Assembly: GCA_024305405.1 (NCBI GenBank)
Contig: JAKNDB010000086.1
Span: 805,001-869,000 of the forward strand
Direction: 5' to 3'
Origin: Dirofilaria immitis
Lineage: Eukaryota; Nematoda; Chromadorea; Rhabditida; Onchocercidae
DNA length: 64,000 nucleotides
Positions 1 to 13,900 of this stretch are shown in pieces. Position 1 is the stretch's first letter; the number at the start of each line of letters is the position of its first letter. The position numbers and the translations under genes are program-made. The notes below the pieces were generated by a model. The model was not told the DNA's origin and ran no database searches. It worked only from the letters and a program-made list of their open reading frames with translations.

Positions 1-3000
1 CTATTCACTATTTATTAAGATAATGAACTTCATCAGAGTATAGTAATTACTTGCTCTATAGTTACCAACAAATACTATAACAATGTTCAGCTGCTATAAA
101 TTATAATTTTTAAAAATTAAAAGGAAACAGGAGAATCGGGGAAGAAAACGAATGAGGGGTATCGATGTTTTGTTTTGAGAGGAAAAGAAGAAAGCAGAAT
201 TCCGCGCTATAAGTGATAAGATGAATTCATAAGCTTCACGAAGTGGCCAAAAATAACGGAAGAAGGATTGGCCCGCTAGAAGGCTTGTGCAACAAAGGGT
301 GATTGTCATGATATGTTACACATCCTGGGAAAGACATATTGTGACCGTTTTAGGATAGCGGATTTTTATTTCATATTTAGATTGTTAATATCACAGATTG
401 ATTTTGTAATAAGCACATTGATAGTAAACTACCTCAAATTCATTTTAATTTGATGATACATTCTTCATTCATCAAAAATGTTTGTCCAGTGATTGGATTT
501 GACATGATTGATAAAACCATACATCGGGTAAATGAATGCTCGTTAGTGGTACATATGCAATATATATATGTAAGGATACTATTTGCTACCATATATATAT
601 GTAGGGACTATATTTTATAAAAACTATTTTTACGTCACTAGTAAGATATTAAATCAGATCAATGTAATTAGTAATATGCCTGGTGGTGCGTTGTTAGCTT
701 AAAGTGTATTTCAGTCTAGTATGAATAGCTAATTGACAAAATTCTTGAAAAAAAAGATGTAAAGAAAGTTGGATGTGAAGAAAATTTTATCTTAGATATA
801 ATTTAAATTATTTTTTGAGTTTATTATTGTAATAATTAAACTTGATCCTCTATTATGCTGTTCGAACCAGTAAAAAACAAGAATTATTTTAGTAAAATAG
901 TTAATTGGTATTGTCACAGATATATGTTTGTACAGTAGAAAGGTCTTCGATGGTAGTTACGTTGTCATTTGTTTTAGTCGCTTATGTTTATTACCACTGA
1001 ATATATATCCGTTTTTTCCTGTGAAGAAAAATTTTAACTTTATTAGATATGCGAATCATGTAGAAGATAAGTTTTCTATAATGCTTAAGCTAAATTCAAA
1101 TAAAAATAAGATGGATATATTTCTACGGCGATAATATATTAGGACTCAATAAGTAAGTATGTTAAGATATATGAATCTAGTAAAATTTTTAAACCAAAAT
1201 GCCAAAAAATTTTGTAAAAAACAATTCATACGAATCTATCCAATGTTCTCAAGAAAAAGTGAGACTGGCGATTTGCTTTTTCTAAAAGAAAAATTACCAA
1301 TATAATAAATGTAAAAAATTATTAATCGATCGTTTTTAGGGAACTGTGATTTTTATGATTGAGCAAAATAAAAAGGCAAAAACCATAAAAATTATTAAAA
1401 ACTGTAGTAATCTGTTCTTTGTATTGTCTATTGTAATTGAATTACCCATACTGCTTAGAAGATAAAGAGAAATTGGTAGATGCAGCGAATAGAAAGAACA
1501 TCCACGGTACAAATTATATCGCGCGCATTCTTTCAAAATCATTTCAGTGCGGACATTGTTAGTCTGTGTTGCATGGATGTCATCCATCATCCATCATCTA
1601 TCCGTTCATCAATGCAATCAGACAATTACGGTTTTAGACAAATCGGCCGTGTCTTTTTATCGACTTAGTGGCAACGATTTTCATTTACTCTGTCTTTTTT
1701 TGTATCCTGAAAGGAATGATTTTTTGGCTTGTTATACTGATCAGAGAAATCTTAACGTACACTACGAAGTACTAAATGAAGTTTGCTTTTCTTAGCACAC
1801 TGAAATTGACTAAATGACATTAGTAAATTATGTGGGAGAAAAATCTAAAGATTTACCTCAGGAACATATCCATTTTTCTTAAAAGTTCGTCTCGGTTGTA
1901 ATATTCGGCTCAGCATTATTTATTGTTACTGCATTGAGAGAATATAACTATCGAAAAATTCAATCAACTGAACTGAATATGTCGCTACACTTTTTGTCTC
2001 GAATAGCACCAACTCTTCTTTTGCTCGATTTTAATTGCAAAAATCTGAAAATTAGCTTTTCGGGTCGATAACTGCTGCCACGTAAAGGACAAAACGGGTA
2101 GGTGTAGCAACGAATAAGTTGCTACAGCGGCGCAGTCTTGATGATGACTTTATTTCCAGGTAATGCATGTTTTGCACTTTTATTTTACCTTCAGCTCAGA
2201 AGATGATCACGGCGTTCTGCAGGATTTTGATAATTTACTTATAATTTTACTCTTTTCCGTATACTTTTGTTTTCCGTATCACTTCTTGATTTGTCTGTCC
2301 TAATCTGAAATTGCTGTTTGATTTCTCTCATGGCTGTAACAAGCCAAAAAGTATACCGTTCTCACTATTCTTAATATACAATATCTCTTTCCATAATCAT
2401 TGTAGTTTTTGGCTTGCCAAAAATTTGCTGGCTGTACGCAAGGCATTAATCAGTGACACAGACTTATCCATTTCATGTCTTATTGTATCTTCAATATTTT
2501 TAAACATTTGGATTAAATTATGGAAATTTCAGCGCCTTTGTATAGATGTTTATTCGAGAAATCCATAAAATGTGTAATGCCTATAATTCTCAAAAACAAT
2601 ATTTTTGGTAATAAAACTCATCATCGATTTACTGGCGAAGGCCCAAATTCTAGTTTTCCAAGTCATTCTAAGACTATTAGTTTCTCAGATTTGATTTAAC
2701 AGATATTTTGCACCTATAATCTACAACTCGCATAACTTATAGATATTCTAATGATTTTAAAAGTACGACATATTTCGCTTTATTGTTTGGCTCTTCCAAA
2801 GTTTTCACATGTTGAATGTTAGGAACGAACATAAGAAAAATGTTATTTTGTATTCTTTTATCGATTTCGATATAGAGTTGTAAAAAATATTCTTTAAAAT
2901 GGGCTAACGTCCTTACAGCGTTTCTGTTCAACAGAGAAATGGATAGTTTTCTTAGATTGAAAAAGTCTTGTACTTTTACGGTTTGGATACTTCCCAGATT

Positions 3001-3140
3001 GATTTTGATTATCGAAAACTTTAATCAATAAATTTATTTCATAGATGAAAATTAGGCTCATCAAGGATCTCTTATGTTTTTTTATAGCAGTTGATTCTAA
3101 GCGATTCGGGTAGATCTGTTTTGTATCTTCATGTAAAGTT

Positions 3141-3189
3141 TTTATTCAAATTGTTTTCAATTTGAATAAAAAAGGTTTTTCACCTTTTT
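3141..3189. repeat. Two adjacent hairpins (inverted repeats)
   Basis: The first is a perfect inverted repeat with 13-nt arms (3141-3153 and 3158-3170) and a TTTT loop. The second follows immediately: AAAAAGG (3169-3175) pairs with CCTTTTT (3183-3189) around a 7-nt loop. The arms are AT-rich, so this may be chance structure. No transcript or gene is recognisable around it. Confidence 0.6.
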
Positions 3190-5407
3190 AAAAATATAAG
3201 CATTCTTCTTGATATTAACGCAACATCTCTTAGTGATGTTCGCTAAGTTATAGATCAGTAAAGAGTTGAATATTAGCGGCGGCATTAAGTTGTGCGTGTA
3301 TTTTAAAATCCTGAATTAAATTTCTCTTTCACTATAATCTATAAATATGGTCTTACAAACTTATTTAAAACTTTTAATCTTTCTGTAGACAATGTGGCAA
3401 CTTGCCTTAAACTTTAACTTTGAGATGTCTTTAAAAAACTATAATTTGGATCGAATTTTTCAGCAGTGTCTGTGTAGCAGTCACATAAATTGATTTTGAT
3501 GACTTAAAATTTGCATTTTCGCCATCGACTTTATTTGTATTCACCGGTTATATTTAAATGAGGAAAAATGTTTTCCTTATTTACCCGACATTTCTTCATT
3601 TGTTTCTCTATAAGTGAACTGCTTGAAAGATGTGATTCATTATGTAAGATGAAATTGAATTGATATGAACTAGACTTAGAAATCAAAAATAGTTGATAAT
3701 AGATATCTGATTTCTAGATAGTTTGTCTAATTTTCAAGCCATTCGACTTACACCGGACGATAAATAAAATAGTCACATAATGTCAAACTTTCTTTTGTCC
3801 ACGCTTTATTTAATATGGCCAGGATTAGTGAATACGACATGCCCAGCTATACGCATGTTGCTCCTTCCAAGATTATCCATGCATGCACTCACGTGATTAG
3901 AATTGAATATGATGATGGTTCTTATAAATCCTTTAGCCTGTGTTTCCTATGATATTTTCGACTCTATTTTTATCCCTTTTCATTATACATATTTCAAAAT
4001 GAATATAATGACATTCGGTAATATATGCCATATTTATCAATAACGTCGGCTATAGTCTAGAATGGAGACAAATTTCACTCCACTTGGAGATATTTTTATT
4101 CTCTGGTTTATCTCAACTTAATTTTAAAAATATTCGAATGAGGGAAGTTTAATGGCTTTTTCCTTGGATTATTATCTTAACTTATATTTATGGCTGGTTG
4201 GCTGTACTCTAATTGGATTGCAAGCAGTTAAAAATACATGATTCATTTGAAAGTCGATTTTCAAGTTCGAATCGACAATGTTTCTTAATGCAGGTAAATT
4301 GCCGAATTTTGAAATTGAAACTAAATTTTAAAAAATACAGATAAAAAGCTGAAGACAAAAACAAAAATAGAAGAATCTCTTAATTCTAATGACAAACCTT
4401 ATTCATCGTACTTCAGTACAAGAACTGCAGCTATCAATTAATGCATGAAGGGGCTACATATAGGGTGAGGCTATTTAATTTTTTCAGCAGTAACGTTTCT
4501 GTTGGCTACTTTTCTAAACTTGGCTATGTAGAAAATGATATGAGTTATCCCAATATACACATATTGGGCTAAGAGAAACGGTGATTACAAAGATGTGGTA
4601 TTTGCAATCTTTTTATCTTTGCGAGAATCAATTTTTATATCCTTTAATGTTATGACTTATTACATCCGCATTGAACTAAAATCGAATATCTACTATCATA
4701 AATGTACTGATAGAATGAGATATATATATATGCTAATCATAATAGCACTTTAAAGTAGGCGATATAAATAATGGATGATGACTGGAATATTCCTGACAGT
4801 GATAGTGATACGAATTTTAAATAATAATTGATGTCGAAATTATGAGACTGATAAACTTAACAAACTGGCAGTGTTTTATGAAATGATAATCATAAAAAAA
4901 ACCAATCTTGTTGAAAAGTCCATGCAGTAGTTCCGCAGATCTGGTGTCTTGAACTTTTTATTTGTTGAATAATTGGTGTTGATGAACAGTAAAGAACTTG
5001 AGTTTCTTTTGATGAGTTTGCTTATACATCTTGAATTGTGCTTGTTGCAATTTTTTATATTTTGCAAAATCAAAAATTTCGAGTTACAGTTATTAATCAT
5101 TGAAATGTTCATACATGTAGTAGTGGTGGGAAGTATCTACCGTTTACTGTATATGTATCATCCCTTTGCTTAGATTGCCGAGAGTTTTAAGAAACATTAA
5201 CTTTATTTAAAGCTCGTAGTCTTCTTCGATTATCCGTGAACGTTTCAGTTCAGTGAATTGAAGTTGTGGAGATAGAAAGAATGAGCGATTGTAACATGAA
5301 AGTTATTTAATGCTTGAATTTTAATTAATTAATAATGTTAGGCGTCCTCTAGGTTAATAAGTAAAAACCAGTGCCATGTTATCGCATTAAATTATAAAAT
5401 TCAGAAA

Positions 5408-5431
5408 TAGATGCTATATATATAGCATCTA
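5408..5431. repeat. 24-nt perfect palindrome
   Basis: TAGATGCTATAT is followed directly by its reverse complement ATATAGCATCTA, with no spacer. It is isolated in gene-free DNA, and no function is inferred. Confidence 0.7.
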
Positions 5432-7681
5432 GACTTGATAACTTAATATTAGATTATTCAAAAATATACGAGTAATTCATTCCTTCGATCAAATTAATCA
5501 ACATATGCCGAGAAATGATTTATAAGGGACATATGAAATTTGCTTTTGTTGGCTTAAATGTAAAAAATATCAGTGTCGAATAAATCTTTTTGACGGTAGT
5601 TTCATCACCTAAGTTTACATTTCTGCGACAGAATCAACATTTCGCATTGCGATGTACTTTTCGTTCCCTTGGTGATGTGATATGACTAATTCTCACTAAA
5701 TTTTATGCTCTCTACTGCTGCTTCTGCTGGTATTTCCATATACTTCTTTTATGGATTAACTAAGCATTGGAAGATAGTGATTCGCTTACATAATCCTCAC
5801 TATTACCTGTCATTCTTATCCACCATATCAGCTTGACGAGTGTGCGGATGTGTCTATCAGCGACGGAAATGTAAATGCACTATTGGATTGAATAAACTAG
5901 ACGGAGCTGTCTAATTTTCTAGAACGATATGAGTGATGAATACAGTTTCTCGCCTATCACTACTGAATAGATCTCATACTTTTGATTGAAGAAGTAAATG
6001 CTAGAAAACAGTGAAGAAACGTTTGAACATGAGACGAAATACTCTCATTTCTCTAAACTGGTCGATCGCAAATTCATTTTTTCTAGCATACTATAAATGC
6101 GCCATATAGTTTCTGAAATTGAGATTTTGGCGAATGAAGCTGTGGTGATTATTTAAAAAACGATGGGATTATAAAAACCTTGAAAATATGGTTAGCTTTC
6201 GAAATAGCAGTGAATGATAAACCGCTATTATCATTAACCATCATTTTTGGCAATAGCTAAATTTTGTATCACATGCAAACCTTCCATTTTAATTTTTTTT
6301 CTTTTGTTTTTGAGTCAGTCTTTGCAAACTTTTCGTACTAAATTGTATTGGCTTATTATTTAGCATTTATTGTGCAGTATACGCGTATTGCAAAATGTTA
6401 TTTATTGGCATTTCGCTTTTTCGCAAATGTAATATTTAATAACTTCAATGTATGTTTGATGTTTCTCTTCTTCTTAAGGACAGATGAAAATATAAAATGA
6501 ACTTGCAAATTTTGATGCATTTTCTACTAAAATCTATCGTGAAATTGCATAATCAGAAATTAAGAAAGTCTAATATGCACATAGGAAGGGAATTGTTGCT
6601 AGTTGGTCATTAACGAATATTTCGTAATTATTTTTGATTATCGATATGAATATAATGAAAAACCGGTTATCATAGTAGGAATTATTACTGTTCTCACTTC
6701 ACTTTTTCTTTTTTCCTTTAATTGATATAACACATGTTGTGCACAATACTTCATATAACTGTAGGCAAAGCCTACTATTTTGAAGGTTGATTATAATGCT
6801 AAGCATTTTGTCTGCCGTTGTTGACTAGGCCATCAGTTAAACAAGAGTATATATATATATTATTTACATATTTGAGATGGATGCGTAAAATCAGTGAATC
6901 CTCCTCTAACATCTTCAAATGTCAAAAATTGTTTTTCAAAATGATATATCTGAAAGTTAAATAAAAATACAAGTAAGATATTTGAATAGATTTATTTTTC
7001 TTGTAGTATGAGACAAACGCATGCATTGCTGTGCACTTTTGTAATAAAACTTTTTGTATTCGCGATAATGTATGATATGTATATGTATGTGTTTTTGTTT
7101 CTGCTTTCATATCCATGCTTATGTCACATACTTGTGTCATTAGTGAGATTAAGATTTTCATTAATGTCACTATCGAAACGAAGTGTGGTTGTTGTGAATC
7201 CCATTTACCATTGAGCTAACATCTATGTTTGTTCATTTTGAACTGCTCTCCGTTTTTTTTTAATAAATTTCATTTTTCGTAATTTTTTTTCTTTGCCATT
7301 TAGAGCTTATTATTCTTATTTTATAGAGATTAATTTTACGATTAGGATATACTCTTAAATTTGAGCATCTCATTCATACATTTCTGATTCAACAATAAAT
7401 GAAATTTTAAAACGGAGCAAACTGTAGACTTTATTCTGGACAGTTTAATCATTATTAAGCAGCTAGTGGGAAAAGAAAAAGTGAGGGCTTGCTTGTCGTC
7501 CGATATGTATCCCAGGCTTGGACAACTAAAAGATTGCACTATTGAAGAATGAAGAGAAGGGATTTATTTTCAGAATAGAAGGAATGAGGAGCTTGCAATT
7601 TTGCTTCAAAGAAGAGGCTAATGGAAGTAAGGGCATGGTGTCGAGGAATGGTCTGGCTTTCATCGTTCACATACATACACA

Positions 7682-7684
7682 GAC

Positions 7685-7721
<37 letters not shown>

Positions 7722-7730
7722 TACACACTA
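7682..7730. repeat. (TA)n(CA)n microsatellite
   Basis: A short TA run passes into about 13 CA units and ends in imperfect ACATACAC. It lies just upstream of the TGAG repeat and the more complex stretch that may be the daf-16 promoter or leader region. Confidence 0.9.
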
Positions 7731-7796
7731 CAGAATATCTATCGCTGAGTCGCTTCCATTTAAATTGAACAATTTTAAAGAGGTGTGCATGCCTAT

Positions 7797-7922
7797 GTGA
7801 GTTAGTGAGCCAGTGAATGAGTGAGTGAATGAGTGAGTGAGTGAGTGAGTGAATGAGTGAGTGAGTGAATGAGTGAGTGGAGTGAGTGAGTGAGTGAGTG
7901 AGTGAGTCAGTCAGTCAGTCAG
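7797..7922. repeat. TGAG/GAGT tetranucleotide repeat
   Basis: About 30 imperfect units of GTGA/GTGAG with GAAT variants, changing to four CAGT units at the 3' end. The change of unit from TGAG to TCAG suggests local slippage and spread of a point variant. It sits about 2.3 kb upstream of the first daf-16 coding exon. Confidence 0.9.
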
Positions 7923-7955
7923 CTGATGGAAGCAGGCGGGGGCAGTACTTGTTAG

Positions 7956-8144
7956 CTGCTGCTGCCTTCTGTCATTCTCTGCTACTTCTGGCGAGTGGCG
8001 GCTCATTCGTTGTTACCTGTCATCGTCGACACTATCGTTACATCAAGACGTCATCAACTCGAATCTGATCGGCTTCAAACCGGTTCTTCTTCATCTTCGT
8101 TGTCAGTAGCATACATACGTTTGTTTGTCCATATCGACTGTCAG
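7956..8144 (+). other. Possible untranslated first exon of daf-16 (isoform A)
   Basis: This stretch is richer in G and C and less repetitive than its surroundings, and ends in a good donor (CAG followed by GTAATT at 8145). The next good acceptor before the daf-16 start codon is the TTCAG ending at 10194. The reading frame is open across the hypothetical junction into the daf-16 ATG at 10255 but contains no in-frame ATG, so it would be a 5' untranslated exon. The 5' edge is arbitrary. This is an inference from composition and one splice-like site; RNA evidence is absent. Confidence 0.3.
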
Positions 8145-10190
8145 GTAATTTCTAACAAAAATTTCTGGGCGACGGTGCACTCTGCAGTTATGCTATAGAT
8201 AACTTCTTACTTTCCTTGATTGCTGATTAGCTTTTTTCTGCCATTTCCTCCCAAAGTGTTTTTTTGGCACAGAAGAAAAAAGTGGTAGTAGTATTTTTCC
8301 ATCGAGAAGTTTTATTTAGCAATATTTACTCTTTCCGGTATGCGATTGACTGGAAGAAATTTTCCCGCATTACCGTATTAAAATACTCTAAAATGAAATT
8401 TTGTTGCATAATGCTAACTTGCTGACATTGATTCGTTGTGTCCGTCGAGAGCAACATTAAGTGAATTCATTTTATGAAAGATTTATTTTTGTCTATAATT
8501 TTCTTATCTACTCCGCACTAAAAAGAATTGCATCCAAGATTTCCTGGATAATACCCTTTTGGTTGAGCTGTGTTCGCATCCGAAATATCTTTCCAGTGGA
8601 AAGCTCCGTGAGGCTAGATTGTTTTGTTGGCAGAAGGTTGGGAAATATGTTAGCCAGTACGTGTTTTCATCATTACGCCATTGTTTTCGATGAATGACGT
8701 TCTTCTCCCTTATCTTTCTATGTGATATTCACTGCTTCACTTTTCATTCCTAACTTTTCCCGTCACTTTGAAACTTCTCATCTCCACTCATTCTTACTAT
8801 CTTTTCTTATATAAATGTTCTTTAAAAATTAATTTGGTTGTGAACTTATTATTATACAATAATTAGGAATGTCGAGATATCAACTTTATAACTGAAGCAG
8901 ATATTGATGATGATACTGCAGTGGAAAAAGATGCTTGCACCGTAGCGTTTACTGTGTAGTAAGGATAACTTAATTTGCAAGTAAATCGATGCCTGAACAA
9001 GTTAATCGGAATTAAAAATGAAATTAGAAAAATTCTATAAATTAAGAATTGATCGCTTGCTCATTTCTCGCAATTATTTACATTGTCTTTATGATGATAA
9101 CTCACTTAAATTATATTATGATTATGAGAAATCTGCAGTCCCACTCCATTTGTATGCATCGAAAATCGTCTCCATTAATTTCGGATTTTTCCTTTATACA
9201 TTACTGAAATTTTAGAAGATTAAGCTACTCACTTTAACTAAACATTCTCTCGAACTAATTACACATTTCGCTAAATTGCATACTTCAAACCTCAGAACTT
9301 AAGAAATTGTTTGCTGAGGAAATTACTCTTCTCTTTATTGTGCCGTTATGTTTTATGGATTTCTTTACAAGATAAAAAAACGAAGATTTCTTTTATTTTT
9401 CTCTCGCTTTATTGCCCTTTATCAATAACTCATGAAAGTAACCATGTGGAATGTTGGCATATGTCGACGAGTGAAGGAAATATAAGTTGAAATTAACTGT
9501 AATTTTTAGGAATTTTGTGAATTTTTCAACATTATGCGTTGTTCCCCACACACCAATTCTGTTTTTTATAGATCGTGTCATATGACAAGTGTCATTGATT
9601 CACCAATTGTTGAGAATTCATGCTGGAAATTGTATAAACATTTTGACTTTTCAATTTTCATATTGTATTGTAGTAGAATTCCCATAAATTAAAGAACTAC
9701 TTTTCAAGTAGTAATTCAAATTTTGAAATCATTCTAAACTTAATTTTTGAGTTTGCACTTTATTTTAGCTTATTTTATTATCGTCTTTTTGCATGAAGAA
9801 GTATCCGAGACACCTAATATTCCATAACTTAACCTTGTGATGTGAATAAAATTAAGGATTTGTTTTTGAAGCTACTCGTCCGATATAGTTGAAGAGATTT
9901 TTAATTGTAATCAGTCGCTCTATAATTTATTTCTCAAGTAAGTTTGTTATAAAAACTTCTTAATGTTAGCTGTTTTTTGTACAATTGATTCATCTCATTT
10001 TATTTCGTTATTTTTCTGATGTTTTATATTTCAGATTATTCATGGTAAATTTTAATTTTTAACAGATTAAAAGCGCTGTGGCTACCTACAATTACGTCTA
10101 TAAGTGATCAATTATTTGTTCCTACATATCGCAAGAATAATCGGATATTTTGTGTGTAACATATTTGCTTGTGTTTCTTCTGCCGCTAAT
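8145..10190. other. Non-coding stretch before daf-16 coding exon 1
   Basis: No conserved coding sequence is visible. If 7956-8144 is a leader exon, this is its intron; otherwise it is proximal upstream DNA. Short open frames here (for example 8461-8697 and 9018-9215) match no family I recognise. Confidence 0.5.
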
Positions 10191-10194
10191 TCAG
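10191..10194 (+). promoter_or_regulatory. Splice acceptor before daf-16 isoform A start
   Basis: TAATTCAG ends at 10194, 60 nt before the ATG at 10255, with no other ATG between them. It could accept a spliced leader in trans, as is common in nematodes, or a cis-spliced leader exon. Confidence 0.45.
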
Positions 10195-10254
10195 CTTGAA
10201 ACTTCATCATTTCACGCGTCATTGCTGATCAGGTTGCGTTTTGGACGGAAGAAA

Positions 10255-10694
10255 ATGCTATCAGCAACTTCTGGTAATTGTGGTACTTCTGTAACAGTTA
10301 CTAAAACCACTGCTACTGAGAATGTCATTTCTCCTGGTGATTGCTGTGGAACAGCACCGGATGGCATCCCAACAACGAGCTGTGAACGATTCGAAGTTGA
10401 GGACGATGGTGGCGGCAATGAAGGAGGTAATAGTAACATTGGCATATGCAACGCTAATAATGGTATCGTACGTATGGAATCTATCCCGTCATCATCGTCA
10501 TCAACATCATCATCATCTGGATTAGGACCAGCTGGTATCATGCCAGTAGAAAGTGCTACTGTCCCAAGTAAAGAAGATCTGGGACCGATTTCCAGGGATC
10601 GCTGTAATACTTGGCCGATGCGACGACCACAACTTGACATCAATGCCCAAACCAGTCCGCTGATCCATGAACAAATTCCAGAGGAGGAAACTGA
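10255..10694 (+). CDS. daf-16: daf-16 isoform A, coding exon 1
   Basis: Encodes an acidic, Ser/Thr-rich N-terminus with a polyserine run coded by TCA repeats (about 10487-10520). It ends in the conserved block [14 protein letters not shown] and [11 protein letters not shown], which is the first AKT/14-3-3 site of FOXO proteins. The donor is GTAAGT at 10695 and the exon ends in phase 2, fitting the next exon at 14798. Open frames on the opposite strand here are shadows. Confidence 0.9.
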
Positions 10695-10843
10695 GTAAGT
10701 CCATTATTATCAGCATCATGTCTCCAAATTACACTTCCTTTTTCCCTTCAATTTTAATGCCATCTTTTTTCGCTCGTCCTTCACTCGTTTCACTACTAAT
10801 TTATTATCATTATTATCATTATCATTATTGCTGTTATCGTTAC

Positions 10844-10900
<57 letters not shown>

Positions 10901-13900
10901 CAGTTTCGTTTTCCTTTACTACTGTTATCATTTATTATTATTGCTACTTATATTATTACTATCATAAATTGAATTAGATATGCACATTTTGTTTTCTCAG
11001 ATTAATTTCCTGATGTATTTTTCACATCATCAAATAGATCTCTATAATACTTTCGTTGGTTAAATAACGATAATAAGTATTTAGACATTAATAATTGCTA
11101 ATTAAATTCAAATTTATAAGTATTTTTAGTGTTACACTGTTTTCTCATTCTGTTTTATATGGAATTTTATAAGAATCATTCGTCGCCAAGATTTTTAAGA
11201 ATAAACTCTCTTTTTTAATTAATGACATTAAAGCAGGGGTGTTACTGTAGTTATTGACGAGTGTTTGGAACTAACGAATATTGTGGCAAGCTGTTCAAAC
11301 TTTCCCAACATCATGAATAAAAATTTGATTGGACTTCCGTAATGCAGTTCATTTTTATTATTTTATATAATAAGAGTTCCCTTTACTGCTGCTTCGAATT
11401 TTCATCTATTCTATCTAAATGATTCCAGGAAATGATATATTTTATTTTATAAAAATATATTTTGTAGATAAATTTCTGTTTAAAGCTTCTTTTGATAAAA
11501 CTTGGCCAGCTTTCCATAAGCTCGATTTGATCTTATTTTTATAGTTGCCAAATAACGGTGTTATTTGAATTTTTAGAGGACAGCTATGTTCCACATGTCA
11601 CGTGTCATCATTCATACAATTTTATGTTCTCTATTTTTTGTTTTGTTTAGATGAATTTGTTTCATTCTATTTTATAGCAAATAAGTTCCCATCTAATATT
11701 ATAATTAGATATCACATTCCTACAAATTCCTTTTTTCCATCACTTCTTTTCGATTTCTTTATTGCCCTCAACAACGGTTATCAAAACTTATATCTCTGCT
11801 TTGTCTGTTGCTCACTATTTTATCTAAACAGAATGATTACATATTTATACGCACTGTACATATTTTCATTATATGTCACAAATTTTTATATTTAATACAC
11901 ACTCTTTGTATTTAATTTTTCAGGCTTCTTTATATTGAAATTCGCTTTCATATTAGTAAATCTGTTTTTGAATTGAATGCGGTTCTATATCCTCCGTTCT
12001 TTACTCTGTGAGTTCCAAGTACTAGATCAAATGTAGTAGTAGCAGTAATTTAAATCAGAAGACATTGCTTAATATTTTTAAGAGGTGATAAATTTTTAAA
12101 ATATAGATTAATATGCTTAGAAATTATCGAATCCATTAAGTTTAATGAAATTTGGTGTAAAAAAATAGATTACATCTAACAATGACCGACTTACTTTTGG
12201 GAGGATAATTAGTGAGGAAAACGAATTCATGAAAAACCAAATAGTGATATATACACCTCAGTACCAGTAAAATGATTCATTCCTTTATCTCAACATATTT
12301 GATTTCTCTGCAAAATTTGCAAAAGTCATTTATTGTTTTGTTCCTCGGTATTGCTTTACAAATCTCTGCTATTTGGGGTCACTGTTAGCTTTTATTTCGA
12401 AAGTTGGATATCTTATCTTGTATTGAAATCTTATTTGATGACATATGCAAAATAGCTAAGAACGCCAGTCTCAGGCTTCTGGCTTCTTATAAGATGTTAT
12501 TCAGATCTCTAATTTCTTTGACGGCATTGTTTATTTTGCTCCTGAAATAGTAATTAATTCTTCGGAAATCATAACATTAGGAACCGATATTTGTTTTCTA
12601 GCATTGTATTATATTTATTCGTTATTGGACTTTTCAAGCTATTATTTCCAACATTTTCAATAAACAAATTAAAGCTAGTGTGCTAATAAAAGTTGATATT
12701 TTGTGTTTCTTCCACTTTTTATTAATGGATGAACAGATATTTGAGATGAAAATAATTTTGATCAAGATATACAGTAATTAGGAAGAATGAAGAAGAAATA
12801 TTTTAGCCTTGAGCTGCATTTCTATCAACTATATTATATTTCATTTATTTAACGTTTATATAAATACTGTTGATGGATGCTTGGTTAATAAAAATATGGA
12901 TTTAGAAGTTATATCGTTTCAGTATGTTAGGATGTGCATAACTCAATTGGAAACTTTTTTTCTGATAAAGCGACGTTAAAACATCTGGCATAATATCCAC
13001 TGCTTGAAGAAAAATGAAATTTGAGCATATGAAACCAGATTGCTGGATAGTCTGAATGTTCTGAACTCATTTCTTCTTCATCTATTATCTCTGTTTTTTT
13101 TTCCAGAATTTTGTTGTCATCTTCAATCTACCACTATCTGATGATATTATTCTTGAGTTACATGCTGTTTAATACAAAAACAACAATCAGTAATGTATAT
13201 AGCACTTAATTACACATAAACATTGAACAAATAATCTATAATGCAGTTGACAGAAATGCATTCTTAGCAAAGGTAAATTACATTTTTCCCTTATTCATTG
13301 CAAATTACTATATAAAATTTAAAAACTCTAACATTTATGACATTCAAATAAATTCTTTATCTAAATTATTTCCATCCCAAATATTTTTCATGCATTGACA
13401 AAAAGTAGGGGAAAATGAGATGCATAACTTCAGGACATTAGTCGTAACTCGAGCCAAATTCGGTTTTGTTTTTCCGAGAGAGTATGGACGAGCTTATGTA
13501 ATAAAAAATTTCTTATTGGCATTTCTTGCTGGATATTCTTCAATTTTTTCCTCATTTTCCCATTCTACTGTTCATTAGTTATTGTCAACTTTTTTTTAAC
13601 TCGCTCATATCTCTCATTTATGTCGGTTCAGCTTGAAAATTTTGTTTTTCAGTTTTGTTCTGAAATTTTTTGACTGTAATGAGATGGACAAATACTTCAG
13701 CGTGATGAATTGTACTTCGGATTATATTATTTTCATTCTATTTTGCTGTAATGGATAACTGAATCGTCGGCCTTTTCTTTTCTTTTTTTTTTTTTTTTTT
13801 TTTTGTTATTTTGTAGCAGAAATATGAGTTGAGGCTAGTTACACGGAGTTTTCTTCCCGATATAGGTATAAAATTATACCATATGTAATACAAAGATGTT

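Larger units (their letters stand above)
1..7650. other. Gene-poor region upstream of daf-16
   Basis: AT-rich DNA with only short open frames of low-complexity composition. I recognise no conserved domain and see no chain of exons with matching splice phases. Local structures (two adjacent hairpins near 3.15 kb, a 24-nt palindrome near 5.42 kb) are listed separately. It probably holds distal regulatory DNA of daf-16 or the intergenic space before it; nothing more can be supported. Confidence 0.6.

Noticed and set aside
4255..4280. tRNA B-box-like GTTCGAATC
   Set aside because: No A box at the right distance and no cloverleaf; not a tRNA gene.
10212..10643. 143-codon open frame on the minus strand opposite daf-16 exon 1
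   Set aside because: Shadow of the coding exon; the poly-Asp run is the antisense of the TCA-coded polyserine.
10667..10972. Tyr-rich and Asn-rich open frames on both strands
   Set aside because: Translation of the ATT microsatellite in daf-16 intron 1.
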